NCBI RefSeq assembly: GCF_030757795.1
Contig: NZ_JAUQWH010000016.1
Span: 25,784 to 89,783, forward strand
Direction of reading: 5' to 3'
Origin: Actinoplanes oryzae
GTDB lineage: Bacteria; Actinomycetota; Actinomycetes; Mycobacteriales; Micromonosporaceae
DNA: 64,000 bases
Shown: one piece after another, positions 51,308 through 60,754 of the stretch
Numbering within the stretch: the stretch's first letter is position 1
Layout of the letters: every line of letters starts with the position of its first letter
Position numbers and translations under genes: made by a program
The notes under the pieces: generated by a model
The model's database searches: none
What the model was told of the DNA's origin: nothing
What the model saw: the letters and a program-made list of their open reading frames with translations, nothing else

Positions 51308-52575
51308 TGCGCAGCGACGAAGCCCGCAAGCTCGACGCGGAGGACCCGGGTCACCGGCACCTCTTCCACGTCCCGCCCGCCGACGGCGGGGAGCACCCGG
51401 AGGCGGCCTACCTGGCCGGCAACTCGCTCGGCCTGCAGCCGCGGGCGGTGCGCGAGGAGCTGCTGGGCGACCTCGACGAGTGGGCCCGCCTCGGCGTCGA
51501 GGGCCACCTGGAGGCGGCCCGGCCCTGGCTGCCCTACCACGCGCTGCTCACCGAGCCGGCCGCCCGTCTGGTCGGGGCGCTGCCGGCCGAGGTGGTCGTG
51601 ATGAACTCGCTCACCGTCGACCTGCACCTGCTGATGGTGTCGTTCTACCGGCCCGCGGGGCGCCGCACCCGGATCGTGATCGAGGACTCGGCGTTCCCGT
51701 CCGACAGCTACGCGGTGCGCAGCCAGGCCCGCTTCCACGGCCTGGACCCGGAGGAGGCCGTCGTCCGGCTGCGGCCACGCGCCGGCGAGGACACCCTGCG
51801 CACCGAGGACGTGCGCGCGTTCCTGGCCGCCGAGGGCGACACGGTGGCGCTGCTGCTGCTCGGCGGCGTCAACTACCTCACCGGCGAGCTGATGGACATC
51901 CCCGCGATCACCACCGCGGGCAAGGCGGCCGGGGCGGTCGTCGGCTGGGACCTGGCGCACGCGGCCGGGAACGTGCCGCTGCGCCTGCACGAGTGGGGTG
52001 CCGACTTCGCGGCCTGGTGCTCGTACAAGTACCTGAACTCGGGCCCGGGCGCCCTGGCCGGGGTCTTCGTGCACGAGCGCCACCACGGCGACGCGTCGCT
52101 GCCGCGCTTCGAGGGCTGGTGGAGCACCGCGGAGGCCACCCGCTTCGAGATGACCCCGCAGTCCCGGCCGCCGGCCAGCGCCGAGGCCTGGCAGATCTCC
52201 AACCCGCCGATCATGGCGATGAGCCCGGTGCGTACCTCGCTGCGCATCTTCGACGAGATCGGCATGCCCGCCCTGCGCGAGCGCAGCCTGCGCCTCAGCA
52301 ACTACCTGCGGGGGCTGCTGGACGAGGTGGTCGCCGAGCGGCCGCTGGCGGTCATCACCCCGCGCGAGGACGCCCGGCACGGCAGCCAGCTGTCGGTGCG
52401 CCTGCTCGAGGGCAGCGCCGGGGCGCTCACCAAGCGGCTGCGCTTCGAGCACGGCGTGATCGCGGACGCCCGCCAGCCGGACATCGTGCGCTTCGCCCCC
52501 GTCCCGCTGTACTCGACCTATCTCGACTGCGTGCGCGCCGCCGAAGCGCTCGCCGCGTGTGTGGAGGTGCGCTGA
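51307..52575 (+). CDS. kynU: Kynureninase
   Basis: A 422-residue fold-type I PLP enzyme. The cofactor lysine is Lys241 in WCSYKYLNSGPGAL; AYLAGNSLGLQP at the N-terminus and VGWDLAHAAGN before the lysine are family hallmarks. It splits kynurenine or 3-hydroxykynurenine to anthranilate or 3-hydroxyanthranilate plus L-alanine. With the monooxygenase and 3-hydroxyanthranilate dioxygenase in the same operon, 3-hydroxykynurenine is the expected main substrate. It starts on the dioxygenase stop (TGATG). Confidence 0.96.
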   Translation: MRSDEARKLDAEDPGHRHLFHVPPADGGEHPEAAYLAGNSLGLQPRAVREELLGDLDEWARLGVEGHLEAARPWLPYHALLTEPAARLVGALPAEVVVMNSLTVDLHLLMVSFYRPAGRRTRIVIEDSAFPSDSYAVRSQARFHGLDPEEAVVRLRPRAGEDTLRTEDVRAFLAAEGDTVALLLLGGVNYLTGELMDIPAITTAGKAAGAVVGWDLAHAAGNVPLRLHEWGADFAAWCSYKYLNSGPGALAGVFVHERHHGDASLPRFEGWWSTAEATRFEMTPQSRPPASAEAWQISNPPIMAMSPVRTSLRIFDEIGMPALRERSLRLSNYLRGLLDEVVAERPLAVITPREDARHGSQLSVRLLEGSAGALTKRLRFEHGVIADARQPDIVRFAPVPLYSTYLDCVRAAEALAACVEVR

Positions 52576-53892
52576 ATGAGCAAGGAGACCGTCGCGATCG
52601 CCGGCGCCGGGCTGACCGGCAGCCTGCTCGCCTGCTATCTCGGGCGCAGGGGCTACACCGTCGACGTGTACGAGCGTCGCGCCGATCCGCGCGTCACCGG
52701 CGGCGAGCGCGGCCGCTCGATCAACCTGGCGCTGTCCGAGCGGGGCATCGACGCCCTGCGCCGCATCGGGCTGGATGCCGAGGTGCTGGCGGACGCGCTG
52801 CCGATGACCGGCCGGATGGTGCACCCGCTCGGCGCGGAGGCGAACTTCCAGCCGTACAGCCTCGCCGGCGACCGCGCGATCAACTCGATCAGCCGGGGCG
52901 CACTGAACAACGCGCTGCTCGACGCCGCCGAGGCCACCGAGGGCGTCACCGTCCACTTCGAGCACGCGCTGAGCGCGCTCGACCCGGAGACCGGCACGCT
53001 CGGCTTCGCCGACGGGACACAGGCCAAGGCGGACATCGTGCTGGGTGCCGACGGCGCCGGCTCCGCGACCCGCAAACTGCTCGCCGAGTACGCCGGCCCG
53101 GCCCTCACCAGCGACGTCGACTACCTGGACTACGGCTACAAGGAGCTGACCGTCCCGGCGATCGGCGGGGAGTTCGCCTTCGACCCGGGCGCCCTGCACA
53201 TCTGGCCGCGCGGCACCTCGATGATGATCGCCCTGCCCAACCCGGACAGGTCGTTCACCGGCACGCTGTTCTGGCCGAAGACCGGGGCGGGCAGCTTCGC
53301 CGCGCTGGACACCGCCGAGGCCGTCGAGGAGCACTTCCGCGAGAACTACCCGGACCTGCCCGGGCTGATCCCGACGCTGGCCGAGGACTACCTGGCCAAC
53401 CCGGTCGGCTCGCTCGGCACGGTCACCTGCACGCCCTGGCAGCTGCTGGGCCGGGCGGCGCTGATCGGCGACGCGGCGCACGCGATCCTGCCCTTCTACG
53501 GCCAGGGCGCCAACTGCGCGTTCGAGGACGTGGTCGAGCTCGACCGCTGCCTGACCGAGACCGGCGGCGACTGGTCCGTGGCGCTGCCCGAGTACGAGCG
53601 CCGCCGCCGCGACAACGCCGCCGCGATCGCCGAGATGGCGAGCAACAACTTCGTCGAGATGCGCGACAAGGTGGCCGACCCGGTGTTCAAGCTCGGCAAG
53701 AGCATCGAGCACACGCTCGAGCGGCTGCTGCCGGACCTGTACGTGTCGCGCTACGAGCTGGTGTCGTTCTCCCTGACCCCGTACGAGCAGATCCGCCGCC
53801 GCGTCCGCCGCCAGCACCAGGTGCTCGGCGCGCTGGCCGGGGTCGCGGCCCTCGGCCTGGCGCTGCTGGCCCGGAAGGCGGTCCGCCGATGA
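52576..53892 (+). CDS. kmo: Kynurenine 3-monooxygenase
   Basis: A 438-residue FAD-dependent hydroxylase. The dinucleotide motif is AGAGLTGSLLACYLGRRGY, GERGRSINLALSERG follows, and LIGDAAHAILPFYGQGANCAFED binds FAD near residue 296. It hydroxylates kynurenine with NADPH and O2. The last 22 residues ([22 protein letters not shown]) are strongly hydrophobic with a basic end, resembling a tail anchor. The ATG directly follows the kynureninase stop, and its end overlaps the next gene by four bases. Confidence 0.95.
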   Translation: MSKETVAIAGAGLTGSLLACYLGRRGYTVDVYERRADPRVTGGERGRSINLALSERGIDALRRIGLDAEVLADALPMTGRMVHPLGAEANFQPYSLAGDRAINSISRGALNNALLDAAEATEGVTVHFEHALSALDPETGTLGFADGTQAKADIVLGADGAGSATRKLLAEYAGPALTSDVDYLDYGYKELTVPAIGGEFAFDPGALHIWPRGTSMMIALPNPDRSFTGTLFWPKTGAGSFAALDTAEAVEEHFRENYPDLPGLIPTLAEDYLANPVGSLGTVTCTPWQLLGRAALIGDAAHAILPFYGQGANCAFEDVVELDRCLTETGGDWSVALPEYERRRRDNAAAIAEMASNNFVEMRDKVADPVFKLGKSIEHTLERLLPDLYVSRYELVSFSLTPYEQIRRRVRRQHQVLGALAGVAALGLALLARKAVRR

Positions 53893-55349
53893 CCACCCTG
53901 CTGCGCAACTTCGTGGACGGCGAGTTCGTCGAGGGCAAGCAGACGTTCGAGAAGGTGTCCCCGGTGACGGGCGAGACGGTGTACATCGTCCCGGAGACCG
54001 ACCGGACCACCGTCGACGACGCGGTCGCCGCCGCCCGGGCCGCCCTGCACGGGCCGTGGGGCCGCATCGGCGAGCAGGAACGCGCCCGGATGCTGCGCCG
54101 GCTCGCCGACGAGCTGGACCGCCGCTTCGAGGACCTGGTCGAGGCCGAGGTCGCCGACACCGGCAAGACCTACGCCCAGGCCCGCTCGCTGGACATTCCG
54201 CGCGGCGCGGCCAACTTCCGGGCGTTCGCGGACATCGTCGCGGCGGCGGGCACGGAGACGTTCTTCACGCCGACCGCGACCGGCGGCCGGGCCATGAACT
54301 ACGTCGTCCGCAAGCCGGTCGGTGTGGTCGCGATCATCGTGCCGTGGAACCTGCCGCTGTTGCTGCTCACGTGGAAGGTCGCCCCGGCGCTGGCCTGCGG
54401 CAACGCGGTGGTCGTCAAGCCCAGCGAGGAGACGCCCGCGTCGGCGACCGTGCTGGCCGAGGCGATCGCCGCGGCGGGCATCCCGCCCGGGGTCTTCAAC
54501 CTGGTGCACGGGCACGGGCCCGAGGCGGCGGGCGAGTGGCTGACCCGCCACCCGGGCGTGGACGCGGTCACCTTCACCGGCGAGTCGGCCACCGGCGCGG
54601 CCATCATGCGCAACGCGGCCGACGGCGTGAAGGCGGTGTCGTTCGAGCTGGGCGGCAAGAACGCCGGGATCGTCTTCGCCGACGCGGACCTCGACGCGGC
54701 CGTGGCGGGCAGCGTGCGGTCCAGCTTCACCAACGGCGGGCAGGTCTGCCTGTGCACCGAGCGCCTCTATGTGCACCGCTCCCGCTTCGACGAGTTCACC
54801 ACGAAGCTGGCTGATCGAGCCTCGGCGCTGGCCTACGGCTGGCCGAAGGACGAGGGCACCCAGACCATGCCGCTGATCTCGCGCAACCACCGCGAGAAGG
54901 TGCTCGGCTACTACGACCTGGCCCGGCAGGAGGGGGCGACGGTCCTGGCAGGCGGGGGAGTGCCGGCTTTTGATGACGTACGAGACCACGGCGCCTACGT
55001 GCAGCCGACGGTGATCACCGGGCTGCCCCCGACCGCGCGCAGCGTCCGGGAGGAGATCTTCGGCCCGATCACGCACGTCGCGCCCTTCGACGACGACGAG
55101 GAGGCGTGGGCCCTGGCCAACGACAGCGAGTACGGGCTTGCGTCGGCCGTCTGGACCCGGGACGTCAACCGGGCGCTCACCGCCGGCAGCCGCCTCGACG
55201 TGGGGCTGGTGTGGGTCAACACGTGGTTCCTGCGCGACCTGCGTACTCCCTTCGGCGGGATGAAGGCCTCCGGGCTCGGGCGCGAGGGCGGGCGGCACTC
55301 GCTCGACTTCTACTCCGAGTACACGACCGTCTGCGTGGACCTGCCGTGA
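53889..55349 (+). CDS. 2-aminomuconate 6-semialdehyde dehydrogenase
   Basis: A 486-residue NAD-dependent aldehyde dehydrogenase. Catalytic Cys287 lies in [10 protein letters not shown] and the general base Glu253 in FELGGKN, with PWNLPLLL near 155 for the oxyanion Asn. It resembles 2-hydroxy- and 2-aminomuconic semialdehyde dehydrogenases. In this operon it oxidises the product of ACMS decarboxylase to 2-aminomuconate, committing carbon to breakdown instead of picolinate or quinolinate. ATG 53889 overlaps the upstream stop. Confidence 0.93.
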   Translation: MTTLLRNFVDGEFVEGKQTFEKVSPVTGETVYIVPETDRTTVDDAVAAARAALHGPWGRIGEQERARMLRRLADELDRRFEDLVEAEVADTGKTYAQARSLDIPRGAANFRAFADIVAAAGTETFFTPTATGGRAMNYVVRKPVGVVAIIVPWNLPLLLLTWKVAPALACGNAVVVKPSEETPASATVLAEAIAAAGIPPGVFNLVHGHGPEAAGEWLTRHPGVDAVTFTGESATGAAIMRNAADGVKAVSFELGGKNAGIVFADADLDAAVAGSVRSSFTNGGQVCLCTERLYVHRSRFDEFTTKLADRASALAYGWPKDEGTQTMPLISRNHREKVLGYYDLARQEGATVLAGGGVPAFDDVRDHGAYVQPTVITGLPPTARSVREEIFGPITHVAPFDDDEEAWALANDSEYGLASAVWTRDVNRALTAGSRLDVGLVWVNTWFLRDLRTPFGGMKASGLGREGGRHSLDFYSEYTTVCVDLP

Positions 55350-56131
55350 GCGCCGCCGCCGAGGAGCTGACGCAGGCGTACGTGTCCGGCAAGCCGATCG
55401 CCCCGCTGCGCGAGCGGCTGGTGACGCCGGGCGACGTCGCGGCCGCGTACGAAATCCAGCAAGAGCAGGTCGACGCCTGGGTGACCGCCGGACGGCGGCG
55501 GGTGGGCGCGAAGATCGGGCTGACCGCCCCGGCGGTGCAGCGCGCGTTCGGCGTCTACCAGCCCGACTTCGGGGTGCTGTTCGCCGACATGGCCGTCCCC
55601 TCCTCGTCGGAGATCGACTCCACGGCTCTTCTGCAGCCGCGGGTCGAGGCCGAGGTGGCGTTCGTGCTGTCCCGGGACCTGGATCTGGAGCAGGTGACCG
55701 TGGTCGACGTGCTGCGGGCGACCGACTTCCTGCTGCCCGCGATCGAGGTCGTCGACTCGCGGATCGCCGGCTGGGACATCTCCATCGTGGACACCGTGGC
55801 GGACAACGCGTCCAGTGGCATGTACGTGCTCGGCACGACGCCGCGGAAGGTCGGCGACGTCGACCTGCGGCTGTGCGGCGCGGTCGTCGAGCATCGCGGG
55901 GAGCCGGTGTCGGTCGGGGCGGGCGCGGCCTGCCTCGACAACCCGCTGCACGCGGTGGCGTGGCTGGCGTCGACGCTGGCCACCCACGGCACGCCGCTGC
56001 GGGCGGGCGACCTGGTGCTCTCCGGCGCGCTCGGGCCGATGGTGCCCGCCGTGGCGGGGGAGAGCTACGAGGCACGGATCTCCGGGCTCGGCACTGTCCG
56101 GGCGACATTCTCCAAGGAGGCGGGCCGATGA
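55346..56131 (+). CDS. 2-oxopent-4-enoate hydratase
   Basis: A 261-residue MhpD/FAH-family hydratase: [42 protein letters not shown] with the metal-binding Glu pair, and [25 protein letters not shown]. It hydrates 2-oxopent-4-enoate to 4-hydroxy-2-oxovalerate. The decarboxylase at 58010 is a paralogue, and the two usually form a complex in meta-cleavage pathways. This one is called the hydratase because it is the closer to MhpD by eye. GTG start overlapping the upstream stop. Confidence 0.88.
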   Translation: MSAAAEELTQAYVSGKPIAPLRERLVTPGDVAAAYEIQQEQVDAWVTAGRRRVGAKIGLTAPAVQRAFGVYQPDFGVLFADMAVPSSSEIDSTALLQPRVEAEVAFVLSRDLDLEQVTVVDVLRATDFLLPAIEVVDSRIAGWDISIVDTVADNASSGMYVLGTTPRKVGDVDLRLCGAVVEHRGEPVSVGAGAACLDNPLHAVAWLASTLATHGTPLRAGDLVLSGALGPMVPAVAGESYEARISGLGTVRATFSKEAGR

Positions 56132-57006
56132 GCGTCGGCGTGGCGGTGATCGGGTCCGGCAACATCGGCACCGATCTGATGTTCAAGGTGATGCGGACGT
56201 CCTCCGCCCTGACGATGGTCGCGATGGCGGGCATCGATCCGGCGTCGGACGGGCTGGCCCGGGCCGCGCGGCTCGGGGTGGACACCACGGCGAAGGGCGT
56301 CGAGGGGCTCGTGGCGCTGCCGTCCTTCGGCGACGTCAAGGTGGTGTTCGACGCGACGTCGGCGGGGGCGCATCGGCACAACGATGCGGTGCTGTCCTCG
56401 TACGACGTCAAGGTCGTTGATCTGACCCCGGCGGCGATCGGGCCCTATGTCGTGCCGAGCGTCAACATCTCCGGCTTCTCCGGTCAGCGCAACGTCAACA
56501 TGGTGACGTGCGGCGGGCAGGCGACCGTGCCGATCGTGGCGGCGGTCGGGCGGGTGACCCCGGTGTCGTACGCGGAGATCGTGGCCTCGATCGCGTCCCG
56601 CTCGGCCGGACCGGGCACCCGGGCCAACATCGACGAGTTCACCGAGACGACCGCGCGGGCCCTCGAGGTCGTCGGCGGCGCGGCTCGGGGCAAGGCGATC
56701 ATCGTGCTCAACCCGGCCGAGCCGCCGCTGCTCATGCGCGACACGGTCTACTGCCTGTGTCCTGACTCCGGCGTGGACCGCTCTTCGGTGGCGGAATCCA
56801 TTCACAAAGCGGTGGAAGCCGTGCAGGAGTACGTGCCCGGCTACCGCCTCAAGCAGGACGTGCAGTTCCGGCCGGTCGACGGCGGGCTGCTGGTCAGCGT
56901 CTTCCTGGAGGTGTCGGGCGCGGGCCACTACCTGCCGGAATACGCCGGGAACCTCGACATCATGACCTCCGCCGCCGTGCGGACCGCGGAAAGGCTGGTC
57001 GCGTGA
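56128..57006 (+). CDS. Acetaldehyde dehydrogenase (acylating)
   Basis: A 292-residue CoA-acylating enzyme of the MhpF/DmpF type. The NAD fold is [17 protein letters not shown] and the catalytic Cys is in [12 protein letters not shown] near residue 130. It turns acetaldehyde into acetyl-CoA. It acts in a channelling complex with the aldolase encoded next. AAGGAGG precedes ATG 56128, which overlaps the hydratase stop. Confidence 0.96.
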   Translation: MSVGVAVIGSGNIGTDLMFKVMRTSSALTMVAMAGIDPASDGLARAARLGVDTTAKGVEGLVALPSFGDVKVVFDATSAGAHRHNDAVLSSYDVKVVDLTPAAIGPYVVPSVNISGFSGQRNVNMVTCGGQATVPIVAAVGRVTPVSYAEIVASIASRSAGPGTRANIDEFTETTARALEVVGGAARGKAIIVLNPAEPPLLMRDTVYCLCPDSGVDRSSVAESIHKAVEAVQEYVPGYRLKQDVQFRPVDGGLLVSVFLEVSGAGHYLPEYAGNLDIMTSAAVRTAERLVA

Positions 57007-58013
57007 CGGACATCTACGTGCAGGACGTGACCCTGCGGGACGGCATGCACGCCATCGGGCATCGCTACACCGTCGATCAGGTACGCGACATCGCGGCGGC
57101 CCTGGACGCCGCCGGCGTGGCCGCCATCGAGGTGTCGCACGGCGACGGGCTCGCCGGGTCGAGCATCAACTACGGCCGCGGGGCACACACCGACGCCGAG
57201 TGGATCACCGCCGCCGCGTCGGTCCTCACGAACGCCAAGCTCACGACCCTGCTCTTGCCGGGCATCGGGACGGTGGCCGACCTCAAGGCCGCCCGCGACC
57301 TGGGCGTCACCAGCGTGCGGATCGCCACGCACTGCACCGAGGCGGACGTCTCCGCGCAGCACATCGCGTGGGCGCGGGAGAACGGCATGGACGTCGCCGG
57401 GTTCCTGATGATGTCGCACATGAGCCCGCCTGCCGAGCTCGCGAAGCAGGCCAAGCTCATGGAGTCGTACGGCGCGCACTGCGTCTACATCACCGACTCC
57501 GGCGGCCGGCTGCTCATGAAGGACGTCGCCGAGCGGGCCGACGCGTACCGGCAGGTGCTCGACCCCACGACGGAGATCGGCATCCACGCGCACCACAACC
57601 TGTCGCTCGGCGTGGCCAACAGCATGGTCGCGGTGGAGCACGGGGTGCGCCGGGTTGACGCGTCCCTCGCGGGCATGGGCGCCGGGGCGGGCAACGCGCC
57701 GCTGGAGGTCTTCGCCGCGGTGGCCGAGCTCAACGGGTGGAAGCACGGCTGCGACGTGTTCGCGCTGATGGACGCCGCCGACGATCTGGTGCGCCCGCTG
57801 CAGGACCGGCCCGTACGGGTGGACCGCGAGACGCTGTCGCTGGGCTATGCGGGCGTGTACTCGTCCTTCCTGCGGCATGCGGAGACGGCCGCCGACACGT
57901 ACGGGGTGGATGTGCGCACGATCCTCGTCGAGCTCGGCCGGCGCCGGATGGTGGGTGGCCAGGAGGACATGATCGTGGACGTGGCTCTCGATCTGGTCCG
58001 GGAGGATCAATGA
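57003..58013 (+). CDS. 4-hydroxy-2-oxovalerate aldolase
   Basis: A 336-residue class II aldolase of the DmpG/MhpE type: [15 protein letters not shown] at the N-terminus (substrate Arg and metal Asp), [16 protein letters not shown], and [15 protein letters not shown] holding the two metal His residues. It splits 4-hydroxy-2-oxovalerate to pyruvate and acetaldehyde, the latter passed to the preceding dehydrogenase. GTG 57003 overlaps the upstream stop. Confidence 0.96.
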   Translation: MTDIYVQDVTLRDGMHAIGHRYTVDQVRDIAAALDAAGVAAIEVSHGDGLAGSSINYGRGAHTDAEWITAAASVLTNAKLTTLLLPGIGTVADLKAARDLGVTSVRIATHCTEADVSAQHIAWARENGMDVAGFLMMSHMSPPAELAKQAKLMESYGAHCVYITDSGGRLLMKDVAERADAYRQVLDPTTEIGIHAHHNLSLGVANSMVAVEHGVRRVDASLAGMGAGAGNAPLEVFAAVAELNGWKHGCDVFALMDAADDLVRPLQDRPVRVDRETLSLGYAGVYSSFLRHAETAADTYGVDVRTILVELGRRRMVGGQEDMIVDVALDLVREDQ

Positions 58014-58750
58014 CTTCCTACGCCAATGTTTTGGACGAGGCCCTGGTGGCGCGGACCGAGGTGCCGTCCTTCGGCTCTTCCTTCGACGTCGCGGAGGCCT
58101 ACGGCATCCAGGAGGAGCTCGTCGGGCGCCGGATCGCGCGCGGCGAGCGGATCGTCGGCGTCAAGATGGGCCTGACCAGCCGCGCGAAGATGCAGCAGAT
58201 GGGCGTCGACGAGGCCATCTGGGGGCGGCTCACCGACGCCATGCGGATCCCCGACGGCGGCGTCCTCGACCTGTCGCAGCGGATCCACGCCAAGGTCGAG
58301 CCGGAGGTCGCGTTCCTCGTGCGCGGCGGGGAGATCGCCGCGATCGCCCCGGCGCTGGAGGTCATCGACTCGCGGTATCTCGACTTCAAGTTCACGCTGC
58401 CCGACGTGATCGCCGACAACACCTCGGCGGCTGCCTTCGTGGTGGGGGCGTGGCAGCCGGTGCCGTCCGGGGTCGACAACCTGGGCGTCCTGCTCGAGCT
58501 CGACGGGCGGACCGTGGAGATCGGCTCGACCGCGGCGATCCTGGGCGACCCGCGCCGGGCCTTCGCTGCCGCTTCGAGATTGGCGGGAAACCTGGAGGAC
58601 GACTGGATCGTCCTGGCCGGGGCCGCCACCGCCGCCGTCACCGTCGCCCCGGGCACGCACGTCCAGGTCACGGTCGAGAAGCTGGGCACCGCGTCGTTGA
58701 AGGCGTCGTCGCTCCCGGGGGCGTCGGCGCTCGCGGGGGCAGAGAAGTGA
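58010..58750 (+). CDS. 4-oxalocrotonate decarboxylase
   Basis: A 246-residue FAH-family protein related to the hydratase at 55346: [37 protein letters not shown] and [24 protein letters not shown]. The GRLTDAM insert and MGLTSRAKM are typical of the decarboxylase branch. It removes CO2 from 4-oxalocrotonate to give 2-oxopent-4-enoate. GGAGGA lies just before ATG 58010, which overlaps the aldolase stop. The C-terminal 20 residues are low-complexity Ala/Ser. Confidence 0.9.
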   Translation: MTSYANVLDEALVARTEVPSFGSSFDVAEAYGIQEELVGRRIARGERIVGVKMGLTSRAKMQQMGVDEAIWGRLTDAMRIPDGGVLDLSQRIHAKVEPEVAFLVRGGEIAAIAPALEVIDSRYLDFKFTLPDVIADNTSAAAFVVGAWQPVPSGVDNLGVLLELDGRTVEIGSTAAILGDPRRAFAAASRLAGNLEDDWIVLAGAATAAVTVAPGTHVQVTVEKLGTASLKASSLPGASALAGAEK

Positions 58751-59154
58751 GCGCCCTCGACGTCAGGCCGCGTGGGCGCTTCCCGCACGTCAAGGTCGCC
58801 AACGGGTTCGCCTTCGTCAGCGGGACCAGCAGCCGGCGGCCGGACAACAGCATCGCCGGGGCGTCCGCGGACGAATTCGGGACCACCATGCTCGACATCG
58901 CCGCGCAGACCCGGGCGGTGATCGAGAACATCCGCGAGATCCTCGCCTCCATAAGCCTGGATTTGTCCGACGTCGTCCAAATCACGACCTACCTGGTCAG
59001 CATGAACGACTTCGGCGGCTACAACGCCGTCTACGCCGAGTACTTCGACGAGACGGGCCCGGCGCGCACCACGGTCGCCGTGCACCAGCTGCCGCACCCG
59101 CACCTGCTCATCGAGATCCAAGCCGTCGCCGCGTTGAAGGGGGCCTCGTCATGA
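58747..59154 (+). CDS. 2-aminomuconate deaminase (RidA/YjgF family)
   Basis: A 135-residue RidA-fold protein. The stretch [26 protein letters not shown] matches 2-aminomuconate deaminases of the nitrobenzoate and kynurenine meta pathways (NbaF/AmnD-like). It hydrolyses 2-aminomuconate to 4-oxalocrotonate and ammonia. GTG 58747 overlaps the decarboxylase stop. A general imine-hydrolysing RidA role is the alternative, but the operon makes the specific call strong. Confidence 0.92.
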   Translation: MSALDVRPRGRFPHVKVANGFAFVSGTSSRRPDNSIAGASADEFGTTMLDIAAQTRAVIENIREILASISLDLSDVVQITTYLVSMNDFGGYNAVYAEYFDETGPARTTVAVHQLPHPHLLIEIQAVAALKGASS

Positions 59155-59663
59155 ACCCGATCAATTTCCCGAAGTGGATCGAGGAGAACCAGCACCTGCT
59201 CAAGCCGCCGGTCGGCAACAAGCAGATGTTCCCCACCGGCTCCGACTTCATCGTCATGGTGGTCGGCGGCCCGAACTCGCGCACCGACTTCCACGTCGAC
59301 CCGTACGAGGAGTTCTTCTACCAGGTCAAGGGCAACATGCACGTCAAGACCATGACGCCCGACGGGCCGGTCGACGTGCACATCCGCGAGGGCGAGATGT
59401 GGGTGCTGCCCGGCAACACGCCGCACTCGCCGCAGCGCCCCGAGGCCGGCTCGATCGGCCTGGTCCTGGAGCGGGTCCGCGAGGAGGGCACCCTGGAGAA
59501 GTTCCAGTGGTACTGCTTCGAGTGCAGCGCGCTCGTCCACGAGGTCGAGCTGCAGGTCCGGGACATCGTCGAGGACCTGCCGCCGGTGTTCACCGCCTTC
59601 TACGAGGACGAGAAGGCCCGCACCTGCCCGTCCTGCGGCACCCTGCACCCCGGCAAGGGCTGA
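59151..59663 (+). CDS. nbaC: 3-hydroxyanthranilate 3,4-dioxygenase
   Basis: A 170-residue cupin dioxygenase. [20 protein letters not shown] is the family N-terminus; the Fe site is formed by His in [13 protein letters not shown], the following Glu and His in NTPHSPQRP. The C-terminal CFEC and CPSC pairs form the rubredoxin-like second metal site of the bacterial enzymes. It opens 3-hydroxyanthranilate to 2-amino-3-carboxymuconate semialdehyde. ATG 59151 overlaps the deaminase stop. Confidence 0.96.
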   Translation: MNPINFPKWIEENQHLLKPPVGNKQMFPTGSDFIVMVVGGPNSRTDFHVDPYEEFFYQVKGNMHVKTMTPDGPVDVHIREGEMWVLPGNTPHSPQRPEAGSIGLVLERVREEGTLEKFQWYCFECSALVHEVELQVRDIVEDLPPVFTAFYEDEKARTCPSCGTLHPGKG

Positions 59664-59664
59664 C

Positions 59665-60666
59665 ATGACCGGAGTCGTCGACGTGCACACCCACGTCGTG
59701 CCGAACGGCTGGCCGGACCTCGCCACGGAGTGCGGCGGGGACGGCTGGCCCTGGCTCAAGGCCACGTCCGAGCGCGAGGCGATCATCATGATCCGCGACG
59801 TGCCGTTCCGTACGGTGGACTCGTCCTGCTGGGATCCCGCGGTCCGGCACGCGGACATGGACGCCGACGGCGTGGACGTCCAGGTCGTCTCGCCCACGCC
59901 CGTCTTCTTCGGGTACGACCGGCCCGCCGCGCAGGCCGTCAAGCTGGCCCGCATCTTCAACGACCTGACCCTGAAGCTGACCGCGGACGACCCCCGGCTG
60001 GTGCCGTTCTGTCAGGTCCCGCTGCAGGATCCGGCGGCCGCGTGCGCTGAGGTCGACCGCTGCCTGGCGGCGGGCTTCCGCGGTGTGGAGATCGGCAACC
60101 ACGTCGGCGACCGCGACCTCGACGACGCCGGCATCGCGGAGTTCCTCCAGCACTGCGCGTCCGTCGGCGCGCCGGTGTTCGTCCACCCCTGGGACATGCC
60201 CGAGGGGCCGCGGCTGGAGCGCTGGATGGCCCGCTGGCTCACCGGCATGCCCGCCGAGACCCATCTGTCGGCGCTGGCGCTGATCCTGGGTGGCGTCCTC
60301 GACCGGGTCCCGGACACCCTGCGGCTGGCCTTCGCGCACGGCGGCGGAAGCTTCCCGTTCTGGCTGGGGCGCGCCGACAACGCCTGGGAGCGCCGCGGCG
60401 ACATCGTGCGCGGTCGCTCGACCCGGCCGCCGAGCGCCTACACCGACCGGTTCTACGTGGACTCGGTGGTCTTCAGCGAACCGGCGCTGCGGCTGCTGGT
60501 CGACACCATGGGGGAGGACCGCGTCCTGATGGGCACGGACTATCCGTACCCCCTCGGCGAACGCCCGGCGGGCGCGGTGATCCGCAACGCCTCCTTCCTC
60601 ACCGCCGCCCAGCGCGACAAGTTGCTGTCGGGCAACGCTTGGCGCTTCCTCACCGGCGCGCCGTGA
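59665..60666 (+). CDS. nbaD: 2-amino-3-carboxymuconate-6-semialdehyde decarboxylase (ACMSD)
   Basis: A 333-residue amidohydrolase-superfamily decarboxylase. Metal ligands are the HxH in VDVHTHVVP, His in VFVHPWDMPEG near 174, His in AFAHGGG near 225 and Asp in MGTDYPYPLGE near 292. It removes CO2 from ACMS to give 2-aminomuconate semialdehyde, diverting carbon away from quinolinate and NAD. It starts one base after the dioxygenase stop and is the last gene of the operon; a strong hairpin follows. Confidence 0.95.
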   Translation: MTGVVDVHTHVVPNGWPDLATECGGDGWPWLKATSEREAIIMIRDVPFRTVDSSCWDPAVRHADMDADGVDVQVVSPTPVFFGYDRPAAQAVKLARIFNDLTLKLTADDPRLVPFCQVPLQDPAAACAEVDRCLAAGFRGVEIGNHVGDRDLDDAGIAEFLQHCASVGAPVFVHPWDMPEGPRLERWMARWLTGMPAETHLSALALILGGVLDRVPDTLRLAFAHGGGSFPFWLGRADNAWERRGDIVRGRSTRPPSAYTDRFYVDSVVFSEPALRLLVDTMGEDRVLMGTDYPYPLGERPAGAVIRNASFLTAAQRDKLLSGNAWRFLTGAP

Positions 60667-60671
60667 CCGAC

Positions 60672-60711
60672 GTGGCGTTCGCCGGCCACCCGCGCCGGTC
60701 GGCGACGCCAC
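60672..60711. terminator. Long hairpin between the kynurenine operon and the kinase
   Basis: GTGGCGT-T-CGCCG (60672-60684) pairs with CGGCGACGCCAC (60700-60711), 12 base pairs with one bulged T. It lies 5 bases after the ACMSD stop in the gap between convergent genes, so it may serve both. Confidence 0.75.
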
Positions 60712-60754
60712 CTCGCCGGGGCCGGCGGCACGGTCAGCCGTTCGACGCGGGCGC

